Shown piece by piece: positions 1 to 8,587 of a stretch of DNA of 64,000 bases (position 1 is its first letter; every line of letters starts with the position of its first letter). The stretch is from positions 1 to 64,000 of the forward strand of contig NZ_BCVI01000053.1 of NCBI RefSeq assembly GCF_001591665.1. Reading direction: 5' to 3'. Both the position numbers and the translations under genes were made by a program. The notes under the pieces are model-generated. The model made no database searches, was not told where the DNA came from, and saw only the letters and a program-made list of their open reading frames with translations. This DNA is from Neobacillus soli NBRC 102451 (lineage in GTDB: Bacteria > Bacillota > Bacilli > Bacillales > Cytobacillaceae).

Positions 1-1
1 C

Positions 2-271
2 TTATTGCATTTTCTTGTTATAAAAATCCACGGAATACATGGCGCCTTCGCTGACCATATTGTTATCTTCTAAATCATGTGGATGGGGGTGCCCTCCCTT
101 TTCGATGGGAAGAATTTCGCTTTTCTCATAAATCGTCGGTTTAATTTTCCGTTTCCAATCGCGTAAGAGACTTTCTGCCTTTAATCTGTTCGGTTTCGAA
201 GATAACCACACCGCAGCGGATGCACCAATTCCAACGACCATAAGTGATGTCACGCCTAAGCCTCGACTCAT
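2..271 (-). CDS. Small membrane-anchored protein, unknown function
   Basis: This 89-residue protein is not recognised. A hydrophobic stretch at about residues 8-26 can act as a membrane anchor or uncleaved signal. The remainder is basic, with a His-rich patch (HPHPHD) near residue 61. AGGAGG ends nine bases before the ATG, which makes the start secure. A good SigB-type promoter lies upstream at 326-350, so a role in the general stress response is inferred from regulation only. The gene diverges from the CorA-like gene. The stop codon is at the very left edge of the window, so the gene is complete. Confidence 0.75.
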   Translation of the reverse strand: MSRGLGVTSLMVVGIGASAAVWLSSKPNRLKAESLLRDWKRKIKPTIYEKSEILPIEKGGHPHPHDLEDNNMVSEGAMYSVDFYNKKMQ

Positions 272-325
272 AATAAAAAACCTCCTGTTAATTTTTTGAA
301 AGGCTATTTTCTATTTACTAGTTGA

Positions 326-350
326 ATACCCTGTTTGCTGTCACTGAAAC
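326..350 (-). promoter_or_regulatory. Candidate SigB promoter for the 2-271 gene
   Basis: On the minus strand GTTTCA (345-350) and GGGTAT (326-331) are separated by 13 bases. This matches the SigB consensus GTTTAA-N13/15-GGGTAT with one or two changes. It lies about 55 bases upstream of the start codon. Confidence 0.6.
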
Positions 351-359
351 ATCATTTAC

Positions 360-385
360 GTTTCATTCAGCTCAAAAACGGGGAT
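360..385 (+). promoter_or_regulatory. Candidate SigB promoter for the CorA-like gene
   Basis: GTTTCA (360-365), then 14 bases, then GGGGAT (380-385). The -10 box differs from GGGTAT at one base. The expected transcript would start shortly before the ribosome site at 403-408, which leaves a very short leader. It is weaker than the other SigB sites in this island. Confidence 0.4.
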
Positions 386-414
386 GTAGAGGAAAAACGG
401 TTAAGGAGATTCTT

Positions 415-1353
415 ATGGAGAAACATATCGGTGATAAGAAGTGGAAATGGCTTCAGTTAAACAAAAACGAGATTGATCGTGGGAACTCTTCAATCGATGG
501 CTGCGGGAGCAACGACTGGCTCGAGCAAGTCCGTGAAAATAGAACAAATTGCCTGCGTGTGGGCGTATTGGAAGATGGAGAAAAGGTGTTGAAAGGCTCG
601 CTCATTTATCAGCAGAATTTCCATGAGGAACGTGATTATAAAATCTTTCATTTCCATGTAACTACTGATCAATTAATGACCGTTGACCTCAACCTGTCCT
701 CCCTTAAACATATCGATCCTGAATTTCTGCTGGGACAAATCGAGCAGACCGAAAACGCCGTCGACGGCTTTCTAATTTTTCTAGGAGAATTGATGAATGA
801 AATGTTAGTGGAGATTGATCAATTTGAGGAAGCCCTCAAAACGCTGGTTTGGAGTATACGAAAAAGAAATGAAATGAGAATTTTTGAATTAGTCTATTTA
901 CGCAGGCATGAACTATTAATCTGGAAAAGTCTCTTGATACCCATCTTGGAGTTAAGGATGGCGATGGAGGAATTGAATTTTAAAGAAGAAAGCAGCGCGG
1001 AGATTTTTACCTGTACGTGCAAACGAATTGAACGGGCGATGGCGCTGCTCAACGAATATGAACATGAAATGGATTCTATTATTAAGTTGGAGGAAGTGAT
1101 TTCCTCCCATCGTGGAAATGAGATTATGAAAACTTTAACGGTCATGACGACGATTTTCACGCCAATCATGGCCTTTGGGGCATTATGGGGTATGAATTTC
1201 AAGCATATGCCCGAACTCGAATGGAAGTATAGCTACCTCCTATCCATCCTCGTCATTGTCGTCTCTACGGTTCTGCTTTACGGCTATTTAAAAGTCAAAG
1301 GCTGGACAGGTGACCTTTTAAAAGGGAAAAAGAAGGGGTCGTTTTTTAAATAG
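415..1353 (+). CDS. CorA-family divalent cation transporter
   Basis: A 312-residue CorA/MIT-family membrane protein, expected to move Mg2+ or a related divalent cation. The N-terminal two thirds form the cytoplasmic alpha/beta and long-helix region. Two transmembrane segments lie at the C-terminus, and the first ends in the signature GMN (within ALWGMNF). The last residues are Lys-rich, as usual for the family. I place the start at ATG 415 because AAGGAG at 403-408 precedes it by six bases; an in-frame TTG at 322 has no ribosome site and overlaps the divergent promoter. A possible SigB promoter at 360-385 would fit expression under stress. The substrate cannot be told from the sequence. Confidence 0.85.
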   Translation: MEKHIGDKKWKWLQLNKNEIDRGNSSIDGCGSNDWLEQVRENRTNCLRVGVLEDGEKVLKGSLIYQQNFHEERDYKIFHFHVTTDQLMTVDLNLSSLKHIDPEFLLGQIEQTENAVDGFLIFLGELMNEMLVEIDQFEEALKTLVWSIRKRNEMRIFELVYLRRHELLIWKSLLIPILELRMAMEELNFKEESSAEIFTCTCKRIERAMALLNEYEHEMDSIIKLEEVISSHRGNEIMKTLTVMTTIFTPIMAFGALWGMNFKHMPELEWKYSYLLSILVIVVSTVLLYGYLKVKGWTGDLLKGKKKGSFFK

Positions 1354-1368
1354 AACGGAAAAAAGGGC

Positions 1369-1394
1369 GTTTTGGATTTGAAAAAAGGGGGTAC
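1369..1394 (+). promoter_or_regulatory. Candidate SigB promoter for rsbY
   Basis: GTTTTG (1369-1374), 14 bases, GGGTAC (1389-1394), a near-consensus SigB promoter 114 bases before rsbY. An overlapping SigA-like pair (TTGAAA 1378-1383, TATGAT 1399-1404) has a short 15-base spacer and could give basal expression. Autoregulation of rsbY by SigB is known in the B. cereus group. Confidence 0.6.
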
Positions 1395-1507
1395 ATGGTA
1401 TGATAATAGTAGAAAATACCAAGAAGGTTCTCAAATTTCTTAGGTCACCTGTACTGAGTTAGTGCGTTAACAGAGCGGGGGACTGACGCCAGGGGGATGC
1501 GAAACGG

Positions 1508-2659
1508 ATGGCTATGAAAATTGTCATTGTCGATGATAATAAAACAAATCTAATGATTGTGGAAAAAATCTTGCAGATGGCCGGTTATAAGCGATTGGTG
1601 CTGCTGTCATCTGCCAAGGAGTTATATGAGTATTTGCAAATCGGTAAGTCTGAACCAGTGGAAGAAGAATCCATTGATTTAATTCTGATGGACATGATGA
1701 TGCCGGAAATTGATGGGGTCGAGGCCTGCCGGACGATTCTAGCACATGAGCACTACAAGGACCTGCCGATTATTTTTGTCACGGCCATGGGAGATTCCAA
1801 TAAAATGGCCGAGGCAATGGATGCGGGTGCGCTAGATTACGTCATGAAACCAATTAATAAAATCGAGCTCCTCGCCCGGATTCGTTCCGTCCTCCGGATC
1901 AAGTATGAGAAGGATTTACGGAAGGAACGCGATAGGCGGATCCAATATGAGTTGGATGTCGCCAAGGAAGTCCAATTAAGCATGTTAAGCCATCCGATTC
2001 AGGAAGGAAATGTAACGATTTCGGCAGTCTATCAACCTTCATTTGAACTTGCCGGCGACTTGTATGCTTGGTACAAGATTAGTCCGAATCGCTATGGCAT
2101 TATTTTGCTAGATATGATGGGGCATGGGATTTCTTCCTCACTTGTCTGTATGTATATTTATTCCGCCTTAAAGGACACGATAACGAGCCTATGTGATCCG
2201 GAGGCCGTCATACAGGAGCTGAACCGAAGAATGAATCAATTACATATGCCTGATATTTTAATCAACTATTATTTTACAGCAATTTACTTTGTGCTCGATA
2301 CAGAAAAGCAGACGATCGAGTACGTGAATGCAGGCCATCCGGCCGGTATTACGATTGTGGATGATGAAGTGAAATTGCTGACGGAAGGATGCTGCGCCCT
2401 TGGTTTTTTTGAAAATATTGAGGTAACCAAAGGGGTCATTCCATACAAGGATGAGGCGCGGATTCTCCTGTTTACGGACGGGCTGTCGGAATGGCTGGAA
2501 GAGGAATATGAGGATGCCCTATCGAGGATCATCGATGGCTTTCAAAAGAAGGACCTCGACAATCCTGCCTCATTAATGACCCATTTACAGCCATGTTCGG
2601 AACAGCTGAAGGAAGCGAAGGACGATATGTGCCTCGTGATGATTTCAACAAAGGCCTGA
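1508..2659 (+). CDS. rsbY: Response-regulator PP2C phosphatase RsbY
   Basis: The 383-residue protein has an N-terminal receiver domain (about 1-125, phosphoacceptor Asp62 in LMDMMMPEIDG) joined by a coiled linker to a SpoIIE/RsbU-type PP2C phosphatase domain (about 180-383, with GDLYAW, LDMMGHG and FTDGLSEW metal-binding motifs). In B. cereus RsbY is phosphorylated by the hybrid kinase RsbK and then dephosphorylates RsbV-P, which frees SigB from RsbW. All partners follow directly here (rsbK, rsbM, rsbV, rsbW, sigB), which supports the name over the generic RsbU/P class. The ATG follows AGGGGG with a spacing of 11; a second in-frame ATG is two codons later. A SigB-like promoter lies upstream, giving positive feedback. 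Confidence 0.88.
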   Translation: MAMKIVIVDDNKTNLMIVEKILQMAGYKRLVLLSSAKELYEYLQIGKSEPVEEESIDLILMDMMMPEIDGVEACRTILAHEHYKDLPIIFVTAMGDSNKMAEAMDAGALDYVMKPINKIELLARIRSVLRIKYEKDLRKERDRRIQYELDVAKEVQLSMLSHPIQEGNVTISAVYQPSFELAGDLYAWYKISPNRYGIILLDMMGHGISSSLVCMYIYSALKDTITSLCDPEAVIQELNRRMNQLHMPDILINYYFTAIYFVLDTEKQTIEYVNAGHPAGITIVDDEVKLLTEGCCALGFFENIEVTKGVIPYKDEARILLFTDGLSEWLEEEYEDALSRIIDGFQKKDLDNPASLMTHLQPCSEQLKEAKDDMCLVMISTKA

Positions 2660-2775
2660 CGCCCCTGTCAATTGTCCCATTTTAGTTCATATTTGCTGTT
2701 TGCCCTGTAAAGGTATGGTAGAATAAGGGATATTATTCTTGACTACGATACCTGGGGGCGGTCACAATCAAACGG

Positions 2776-5529
2776 ATGAACTTTAACATTCATGCTAAAA
2801 TTATTTCAGGCTATTTAATGATTCTGATTTCATTGGGTCTTTCACTGCTGGTCGTGAATGATAGAATGCCAGATATGCAGAAAGAGATGGATTATGTCTC
2901 CAATCACGAAATTGAATTACACGATTTAGCGAATCAGATTCAAAAGAATGTCCTCGATATGGAAACCGGGATGAGAGGCTTTGCCCTCACGGGAAATGAG
3001 GAGTATCTCGAGCCTTATAATAACGGCAGCAGGAGCTGGCTGGATAACTATAATAAACTCCATTCCATGTTAGCAGGCAACGTCGGCCAGCAGCACACGT
3101 TGGAGGAGATTAAACCACTGATTTCGAGCTGGATAAAAAATACGGGCGAGTATGTAATTGAGCAAAAAAAAGCAAATAACCAAGCCGCTTTGAATCAGCA
3201 TTTTGCGGAAAATAAAGGAAAAAGAGTAACAGATCAAATTCGGACGCAGTTTAATACCTTTCTTACTGCCGAAAAGAAATTGACAGCTGAACGGATGGAT
3301 AGAATCAATCGGAACAATGCCAATTTTAAAATAACCTTGTATACGATTATCTTCTTGATTTCTGCGATGACGTTAGCTGTCGCCGTTATCATGGCTAACT
3401 CGATTGTTCGAACCATTCGCCAGGTGGTCAATACGATTCGGAGTATAACCGATGAGAAGGTCGACCTTTCCACAAGGATTGAAGTGAAATCACAAGATGA
3501 GACGAAGGAACTGGCCAGTGCCGTGAACGGTCTGCTGAGCAGTCTCGATAAACAGAGCTGGGTTCAGAAAAGCTTGACGGAAATATCGACAATCTATCAG
3601 GGGATAACCGATGTTACCGTTCTGACGCAAACCTTTATTACAAAGCTTGCTCCCATGCTCGAGGCAGCATACGGGGTCGTCTACCTAAGGAGGAGTCATG
3701 AAGGAAGGATTGACTTTGTCCCAGCAGCCAGCTATGCAGTAGCAGATCAGGAACCTGCCAGCGCCAGCTTTCGCTTGGGCGAGGGATTGGTCGGTCAATG
3801 TGCGCTAGATCAAAGGGTATTTCTGATTGACAAGCTTCCGGAAGATCATATTAAAGTGACGACGGGCCTTGGCATGTCTTCACCCCGGAATTTATTAATA
3901 GCACCGATTGTCGTGGAGGGCCGAGTGGAAGCGGTGGTCGAGTTCGCTGCGCTTCAGCCGTTCCGCTCCCAGCACCTTACCTTATTGGATACGCTCCAAG
4001 AGAAATTTGGCTCGGCGATTACGAGTGTACAAGGCAGGATGGAAGTGGAAAGGCTCCTCACCGAATCGCAAGTTTTAACCGAAGAATTGCAGGCACAATC
4101 GGAAGAGCTCCAAGCACAATCCGAAGAATTGCAAATGCAGCAAGAACAACTGCGCATCAGCAATGATTATTTGGAAGAACAGAACCAATCTGCCGAGAAG
4201 CGGGCCATCGAGCTCAAAAAGGCGAAGGATGAACTGGAAGATTATTCGCTGAAACTACAGCTGAGTTCGCAATACAAAACCGACTTTCTAGCGAATATGT
4301 CACATGAGCTGCGCACACCACTGAACAGTATTCTGATTCTATCGCAAATGCTTGTCGAGAATAATGCCGACATGGAGATGTCCGAGGTAGAGGAGTACGC
4401 TAGCGTCGTCTATACTGCCGGCGGCGATCTGCTTCGCCTTATAGATGATATCCTTGATTTATCAAAGATTGAAGCGGGAAAAATTGAAATCTTGACAGAT
4501 GAGGTCAACCTGACCGAAATTCCGCAGACGATGAAGAACCTGTTCGACCCGATTGCTGCGCAGAAGAATTTGACGTTTGAGGTGTTGACCGAACCAGATG
4601 TTCCTTCAGTTATTTCAACCGACGGACAAAGATTGCAGCAAATTTTGAAAAATTTATTATCCAATGCCTTCAAATTTACCGAACGAGGATCGGTCACGGT
4701 CCAAATTGGACTGGCCAAACCAGAACATATTCAGGAATTACCTGGTCTTGATGGAGTGGAACCTGTGATATCAATTTCTGTAATCGATACCGGAATCGGC
4801 ATTCCGTTTGACAAGCAGGAAATTATCTTCGATGCCTTCCAACAGGTCGACGGGACGACGAACCGGCAGTATGGAGGGACAGGCCTGGGCTTATCAATCT
4901 GCCGTGAATTTACTCATTTGCTGGGCGGAGCGATTGTTGTCCACAGCGAGCCTAATAAGGGCAGCACGTTTACCATCTATATACCGAGCAGGCAAGAAGA
5001 GAGCGATCACCAGCCTGTCGATTATTCGGCATTTAAAGAAGTGGCAAGCAGTCTGATGGTGGAACAGGGAAGTGCAGCAGAGGAAGCAGCCGCCCCAGCG
5101 CCCGAACTTACTGAAACCGTAAGCTCGGATGACCAGCTTTTTAGAGGGAAGAAAGTACTTCTCGTTGACGATGATGCCCGCAATGTCTTTGCACTTGTCA
5201 CCGCCCTCGAGAAAAAGGGTGTGACGGTTCAAATCGCTGAGAACGGTAAGCGGGCCATAGAAGTTTTGCAGAACCAAGACGATGTTGACATGGTTTTCAT
5301 GGATATCATGATGCCGGTGATGGGGGGCTACGAGGCGATGGAGGCCATCCGTTACGATCTAAAGCTGGTAAATCTGCCAATCATCGCGTTAACGGCCAAG
5401 GCGATGAAAGGCGAACGTAACAAATGTATGGAAGCAGGGGCTTCGGATTATATCATGAAGCCATTAAATATTAATCAGCTCTACTCGCTGATGCGGGTCT
5501 GGCTGACAGAGCAGGTGAACCCAGATTGA
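2776..5529 (+). CDS. rsbK: Hybrid sensor histidine kinase RsbK
   Basis: This 917-residue membrane sensor has, in order: a transmembrane segment (about 8-26); an extracellular CHASE3 domain with the typical METGMRGFALTG motif; a second membrane segment (about 188-208); HAMP (210-262); GAF (about 280-415); a Glu/Gln-rich coiled coil; HisKA with His510 (MSHELRTP); HATPase (NLLSNAFKF, DTGIGIP, GTGLGLSI); and a C-terminal receiver with Asp843 (FMDIMMP). This is the architecture of B. cereus RsbK, which integrates stress signals and phosphorylates RsbY. It precedes and overlaps rsbM by four bases, so the two are co-translated. The ribosome site before ATG 2776 is weak and distant, and no other in-frame start exists nearby. 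TGG-TAGAAT at about 2716-2724 looks like an extended -10 promoter. Confidence 0.88.
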   Translation: MNFNIHAKIISGYLMILISLGLSLLVVNDRMPDMQKEMDYVSNHEIELHDLANQIQKNVLDMETGMRGFALTGNEEYLEPYNNGSRSWLDNYNKLHSMLAGNVGQQHTLEEIKPLISSWIKNTGEYVIEQKKANNQAALNQHFAENKGKRVTDQIRTQFNTFLTAEKKLTAERMDRINRNNANFKITLYTIIFLISAMTLAVAVIMANSIVRTIRQVVNTIRSITDEKVDLSTRIEVKSQDETKELASAVNGLLSSLDKQSWVQKSLTEISTIYQGITDVTVLTQTFITKLAPMLEAAYGVVYLRRSHEGRIDFVPAASYAVADQEPASASFRLGEGLVGQCALDQRVFLIDKLPEDHIKVTTGLGMSSPRNLLIAPIVVEGRVEAVVEFAALQPFRSQHLTLLDTLQEKFGSAITSVQGRMEVERLLTESQVLTEELQAQSEELQAQSEELQMQQEQLRISNDYLEEQNQSAEKRAIELKKAKDELEDYSLKLQLSSQYKTDFLANMSHELRTPLNSILILSQMLVENNADMEMSEVEEYASVVYTAGGDLLRLIDDILDLSKIEAGKIEILTDEVNLTEIPQTMKNLFDPIAAQKNLTFEVLTEPDVPSVISTDGQRLQQILKNLLSNAFKFTERGSVTVQIGLAKPEHIQELPGLDGVEPVISISVIDTGIGIPFDKQEIIFDAFQQVDGTTNRQYGGTGLGLSICREFTHLLGGAIVVHSEPNKGSTFTIYIPSRQEESDHQPVDYSAFKEVASSLMVEQGSAAEEAAAPAPELTETVSSDDQLFRGKKVLLVDDDARNVFALVTALEKKGVTVQIAENGKRAIEVLQNQDDVDMVFMDIMMPVMGGYEAMEAIRYDLKLVNLPIIALTAKAMKGERNKCMEAGASDYIMKPLNINQLYSLMRVWLTEQVNPD

Positions 5530-6428
5530 ATCACATAATGGACCGCCGCATTCGGGCGGCTGTAACAACAGAAGCAGAGACGTTTGTGCCAACCGAACTT
5601 CAAGAGATTGAAATCAATCTGCTTCTCGAAGGCTTGTATCAGATGTATGGCTATGACTTTCGCGGCTACGTCCGGGCCAGCTTGTCGCGAAGGATTCTGA
5701 ACCGGATGAAGGCAGAAAGGCTGCCAAGCATCACGGCCCTTTTGGAAAAAGTACTTCACGACCGAGCGTTTTTGGAACGGCTCTTGAATGATTTGTCGAT
5801 CCGGATGACAGAAATGTTTCGCGATCCAAGCTTCTTTGCCGCCTTCCGGAGCCAGGTCGTTCCCTTACTACGGGAGCTTCCTGAGATTCGGATTTGGCAT
5901 GCGGGCTGTGCGACCGGTGAGGAGGCCTACTCGATGGCGATTGTTATGCTCGAGGAGGGACTGGCGGACAAGACAACCATTTATGCGACAGATATGAATG
6001 AAAAAGCGCTTTCCGCTGCGAAAAACGGGGCATTCCCGCTCAAGAAAATGCAGCAGTATACGAAGAATTACTTGAACGCAGGCGGGAGTAAGGCCTTTTC
6101 GGAGTATTATACAACAGACCATCAGTATGCCTATTTTCATCCGGTGATGGATGAGCGCCTCATCTTCGCCCAGCATAATTTGGTGACGGACAGTTCGTTT
6201 AATGAGTTTCATGTCATCCTGTGCCGAAATGTGCTGATTTACTTTGACAACGACTTGCAGAAGAAAGTGCACAGCTTGATTCACGACAGCCTGGCCGATG
6301 GCGGTTTGATCGGACTAGGAAGTAAAGAATCGATTCTGTTTATGCCCAAAGGCGTGCAATATGAGGAATTTAATCCACAAGAACGAATCTACCGTAGGGG
6401 TCAGTCATCCACCGCGTTACCGCGTTAG
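5526..6428 (+). CDS. rsbM: CheR-type methyltransferase RsbM
   Basis: A 300-residue CheR-family SAM-dependent protein-glutamate methyltransferase. An N-terminal helical CheR domain (about 20-80) is followed by the SAM-binding domain with HAGCATGEEAYSMAI and the later FHVILCRNVLIYF motif. In B. cereus RsbM methylates RsbK and damps SigB activation; adjacency here supports the same role. I use the TTG at 5526: it overlaps the rsbK stop as TTGA and has AGGTGA seven bases upstream, whereas ATG 5538 has no ribosome site. The last nine or so codons (GQSSTALPR) lie inside a dispersed GGGGTCAG/GCGTTACCGCG repeat, so the native C-terminus was probably replaced or extended by the repeat. Confidence 0.87.
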   Translation: MNHIMDRRIRAAVTTEAETFVPTELQEIEINLLLEGLYQMYGYDFRGYVRASLSRRILNRMKAERLPSITALLEKVLHDRAFLERLLNDLSIRMTEMFRDPSFFAAFRSQVVPLLRELPEIRIWHAGCATGEEAYSMAIVMLEEGLADKTTIYATDMNEKALSAAKNGAFPLKKMQQYTKNYLNAGGSKAFSEYYTTDHQYAYFHPVMDERLIFAQHNLVTDSSFNEFHVILCRNVLIYFDNDLQKKVHSLIHDSLADGGLIGLGSKESILFMPKGVQYEEFNPQERIYRRGQSSTALPR

Positions 6429-6455
6429 CGTGCCGGGGTCTGACCCCTTTTTTTC
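6404..6455 (+). terminator. GGGGTCAG-type repeat ending rsbM, terminator-like
   Basis: The repeat has a degraded left arm (GGGGTCAGTCATCC), the middle word GCGTTACCGCGTTAGCG, and a right arm with the palindrome GGGGTCTGACCCC (6435-6447), followed by a run of T. It overlaps the end of rsbM. It can act as a Rho-independent terminator between rsbM and rsbV, which would leave rsbVW-sigB dependent on their own SigB promoter. Confidence 0.6.
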
Positions 6456-6476
6456 TTTTTTTCTTTTTAAAAAAAG

Positions 6477-6502
6477 GTTTAAGGTTTCAAGAAAGTGGGT
6501 AT
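6477..6502 (+). promoter_or_regulatory. SigB promoter of rsbVW-sigB
   Basis: GTTTAA (6477-6482), 14 bases, GGGTAT (6497-6502): both hexamers match the SigB consensus exactly. It lies 36 bases before rsbV and makes the rsbV-rsbW-sigB operon autoregulated, as in other Bacillus species. Confidence 0.85.
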
Positions 6503-6537
6503 GTAACAACTAAAATAAGTGTTGAGGTGATTATGAT

Positions 6538-6870
6538 ATGAATCTTAAAATAGATAAACATCACAATAATGGAGAGACGTTCGTGCATGTTGCGGGGGAA
6601 ATCGACGTCTATACGGCCCCAAAGCTAAGAGAGGAATTATCGCCGTTTGTGGAAGGGAAGAACAAAGCATTAATTGTCAGTCTTAAGGACGTGTCCTACT
6701 TGGATAGTACGGGGCTGGGCGTATTCATTGGGTTGTTCAAACAGCTCAAGAAAAATGGCGGGGAATTAAAGCTGATTGACTTGTCAGACCGGCTGATACG
6801 GTTGTTCGAAATTACCGGATTAAGTAACATCCTCAATATTTCTTCAGATTCGGAGGGCGGGCGATTATGA
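6538..6870 (+). CDS. rsbV: Anti-anti-sigma factor RsbV
   Basis: A 110-residue STAS-domain protein. The phosphorylatable serine is Ser57 in the motif [10 protein letters not shown]. Unphosphorylated RsbV binds RsbW and releases SigB; RsbW phosphorylates it and RsbY reverses this. The start ATG follows GAGGTGA at 6524-6530. The stop codon overlaps the rsbW start by four bases (ATGA). Length and motif are typical of the family. Confidence 0.95.
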   Translation: MNLKIDKHHNNGETFVHVAGEIDVYTAPKLREELSPFVEGKNKALIVSLKDVSYLDSTGLGVFIGLFKQLKKNGGELKLIDLSDRLIRLFEITGLSNILNISSDSEGGRL

Positions 6871-7349
6871 AACAAGCAATGGATTATATTGAAGTAAAGA
6901 TACCTGCTAAGCCAGATTATGTCGGAGTGATTCGGTTGACGTTATCGGGAATTGCGAGCCGAATGAGCTATACATACGAGCAAATCGAGGATATCAAGAT
7001 TGCCGTCAGTGAGGCGTGTACGAACGCGGTGCAGCATGCCTATAAAAAGGATGAAGGCGGCGAAGTGACGATCGGCTTTGGTATTTACGAGGACAAATTA
7101 GAAATCATGGTCGCTGATAGCGGGGTGAGTTTTAATTTTGAAAAAACGAGAAACGAACTGGGTCCGTACACGGAATCAAGTACCATCGATCAACTGGCAG
7201 AGGGAGGGTTGGGTCTATATTTAATAGAAACACTCATGGATGAAGTTCGTGTGTTGAATCATTCTGGGGTAACGGTCTTCATGGCGAAGTATTTAAGTGA
7301 GGAGCGTGAAAATCATGACACAACCATCGCGACCGATAAAACCAACTAA
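6867..7349 (+). CDS. rsbW: Serine kinase and anti-sigma factor RsbW
   Basis: A 160-residue GHKL-fold serine kinase that sequesters SigB and phosphorylates RsbV. The N box ([14 protein letters not shown], about 49-62), the G1 box (VADSGVSF) and the G2-like [13 protein letters not shown] are all present. It overlaps rsbV by four bases and sigB by 35 bases, a coupled arrangement that helps keep sigma and anti-sigma in balance. Confidence 0.95.
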   Translation: MKQAMDYIEVKIPAKPDYVGVIRLTLSGIASRMSYTYEQIEDIKIAVSEACTNAVQHAYKKDEGGEVTIGFGIYEDKLEIMVADSGVSFNFEKTRNELGPYTESSTIDQLAEGGLGLYLIETLMDEVRVLNHSGVTVFMAKYLSEERENHDTTIATDKTN

Positions 7350-8103
7350 GGAAGAGATCGATGCCCTGATCTTAGATTTTCAATCGACTGAGTGTCAAGC
7401 CGCGCAAACGGCTTTAGTGGAGCATTATACAGCCCTGGTCGGAAGCTTGGCGAGAAAGTATTCAAAAGGAAGAAGTTTTCATGAGGATCTGACGCAAGTA
7501 GGCATGATCGGATTATTAGGGGCAATCAGAAGATATGACCCGAATATGGGGAAATCATTTGAATCGTTTTTAATTCCGACCGTTATTGGTGAAATCAAGC
7601 GTTTCCTTCGGGACAAGACATGGAGTGTCCATGTGCCGCGCCGCATCAAAGATCTCTGGCCGAAAGTGAAGACCGTCGTCGACGAGCTGACATATCAACA
7701 GCAGCGCTCACCGAAGATTGTGGAAATTGCCGAGTATTTGGAAGTGAGCGAGGAAGAAGTACTAGAGGCAATGGAAATGGGAAAAAGCTACCAATCCGCC
7801 TCTGTTGATCAATCGATTGAAACGGGATCAGAGGGCAGCACGGTTACGGTCCTCGACATGGTTGGTTCGCGCGAGAAAGGCTTTGAAGAGGTCGACCAGC
7901 GGCTGCTGCTAGAGAGCGTGCTTCATGTGCTATCAGACCGAGAAAAGGAAATCATCCATTGTACGTTTGTCGAGAATATGAGTCAAAAGGATACAGGGGA
8001 ATATTTGGGGATTTCGCAAATGCACGTCTCCCGACTGCAAAAAAAGGCGCTTGAAAAACTGCGAAAGGCACTGGCTAAGGAGGCCTATCCAGGAGTAACA
8101 TAA
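7315..8103 (+). CDS. sigB: General stress sigma factor SigB
   Basis: A 262-residue sigma-70 family group 3 factor with regions 2 (about 45-110, DLTQVGMIGLLGAIRRYDP), 3 and 4 (helix-turn-helix near the C-terminus, MSQKDTGEYLGISQMHVSRLQKKAL). It directs RNA polymerase to GTTTAA/GGGTAT promoters, several of which lie close by. I take ATG 7315 because AGGAG at 7300-7304 precedes it by ten bases; an upstream in-frame GTG at 7297 overlaps that ribosome site. It is the last gene of the rsbVW-sigB operon and is followed by a long hairpin terminator. Confidence 0.95.
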   Translation: MTQPSRPIKPTKEEIDALILDFQSTECQAAQTALVEHYTALVGSLARKYSKGRSFHEDLTQVGMIGLLGAIRRYDPNMGKSFESFLIPTVIGEIKRFLRDKTWSVHVPRRIKDLWPKVKTVVDELTYQQQRSPKIVEIAEYLEVSEEEVLEAMEMGKSYQSASVDQSIETGSEGSTVTVLDMVGSREKGFEEVDQRLLLESVLHVLSDREKEIIHCTFVENMSQKDTGEYLGISQMHVSRLQKKALEKLRKALAKEAYPGVT

Positions 8104-8113
8104 ATAGGAAGAT

Positions 8114-8190
8114 GATAAAACAGGGGTCAGACCCCCACTGCGTTACCGCGTTAACGTGCTGGGGGTCTGACCCCTGTTTTATCTTTTTTT
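8114..8190 (+). terminator. Terminator of the sigB operon built from a GGGGTCAGACCCC repeat
   Basis: Two perfect 24-base inverted arms (8114-8137 and 8160-8183) each contain GGGGTCAGACCCC or its complement. They flank a 22-base loop with GCGTTACCGCGTTAACG, and a run of T follows from 8184. The stem is far longer than an ordinary terminator needs. It belongs to the dispersed repeat family also seen at 6404-6455, about 1470-1490 and 40380-40426. Confidence 0.8.
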
Positions 8191-8202
8191 CTTCCCATAA
8201 AA

Positions 8203-8226
8203 AAAAGACTGCGGCTGCAGTCTTTT
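8203..8226. terminator. Bidirectional hairpin between sigB and the YeaQ-like gene
   Basis: AAAAGACTGC (8203-8212) and GCAGTCTTTT (8217-8226) form a short stem flanked by A/T runs on both sides. It can terminate the leftward YeaQ-like transcript and back up the sigB terminator. Confidence 0.6.
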
Positions 8227-8239
8227 CTTCCTATTAGTG

Positions 8240-8494
8240 TTAAGCTGTACGTTTTACACTTCTTAAAATAAGGCTTAGGATGAAGACTAAGGCAATGGCT
8301 CCAATCAGTGCGGGGATGAAATAAAATCCTCCGACCTCCGGGCCCCAGTCTCCTAATAGAAAGGAACCAAGCCAGGCTCCGATAAATCCTGCGATGATAT
8401 TTCCGATTACGCCTCCCGGAACGTCCTTACCAATAATAAGTCCAGCTAACCAGCCGATAATGCCTCCAATAATTAATGCCCAAATGAATCCCAT
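8240..8494 (-). CDS. YeaQ/YmgE/GlsB-family stress membrane protein
   Basis: An 84-residue protein of the transglycosylase-associated (GlsB/YeaQ/YmgE) family. It is almost entirely hydrophobic, with three predicted membrane helices separated by Gly-rich motifs (GGIIGWLAG, GGVIGNIIAG, GAWLG). The biochemical role is unknown; members are usually stress-induced. The start is ATG 8494, preceded by GAGAGGAGAG; an in-frame TTG at 8512 lies inside that ribosome site. A near-consensus SigB promoter at 8541-8565 precedes it, in keeping with its position beside sigB. Confidence 0.88.
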   Translation of the reverse strand: MGFIWALIIGGIIGWLAGLIIGKDVPGGVIGNIIAGFIGAWLGSFLLGDWGPEVGGFYFIPALIGAIALVFILSLILRSVKRTA

Positions 8495-8540
8495 GAAAAT
8501 CTCTCCTCTCAATATTTAAAATTAATTTATAGTAATGTAA

Positions 8541-8565
8541 GTACCCGCCTTTTAACGTTTAAAAC
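8541..8565 (-). promoter_or_regulatory. SigB promoter of the YeaQ-like gene
   Basis: On the minus strand GTTTTA (8560-8565), 13 bases, GGGTAC (8541-8546). It lies about 50 bases before the ATG. Confidence 0.7.
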
Positions 8566-8587
8566 CTATAATCTGTTGCTTGTTCTG

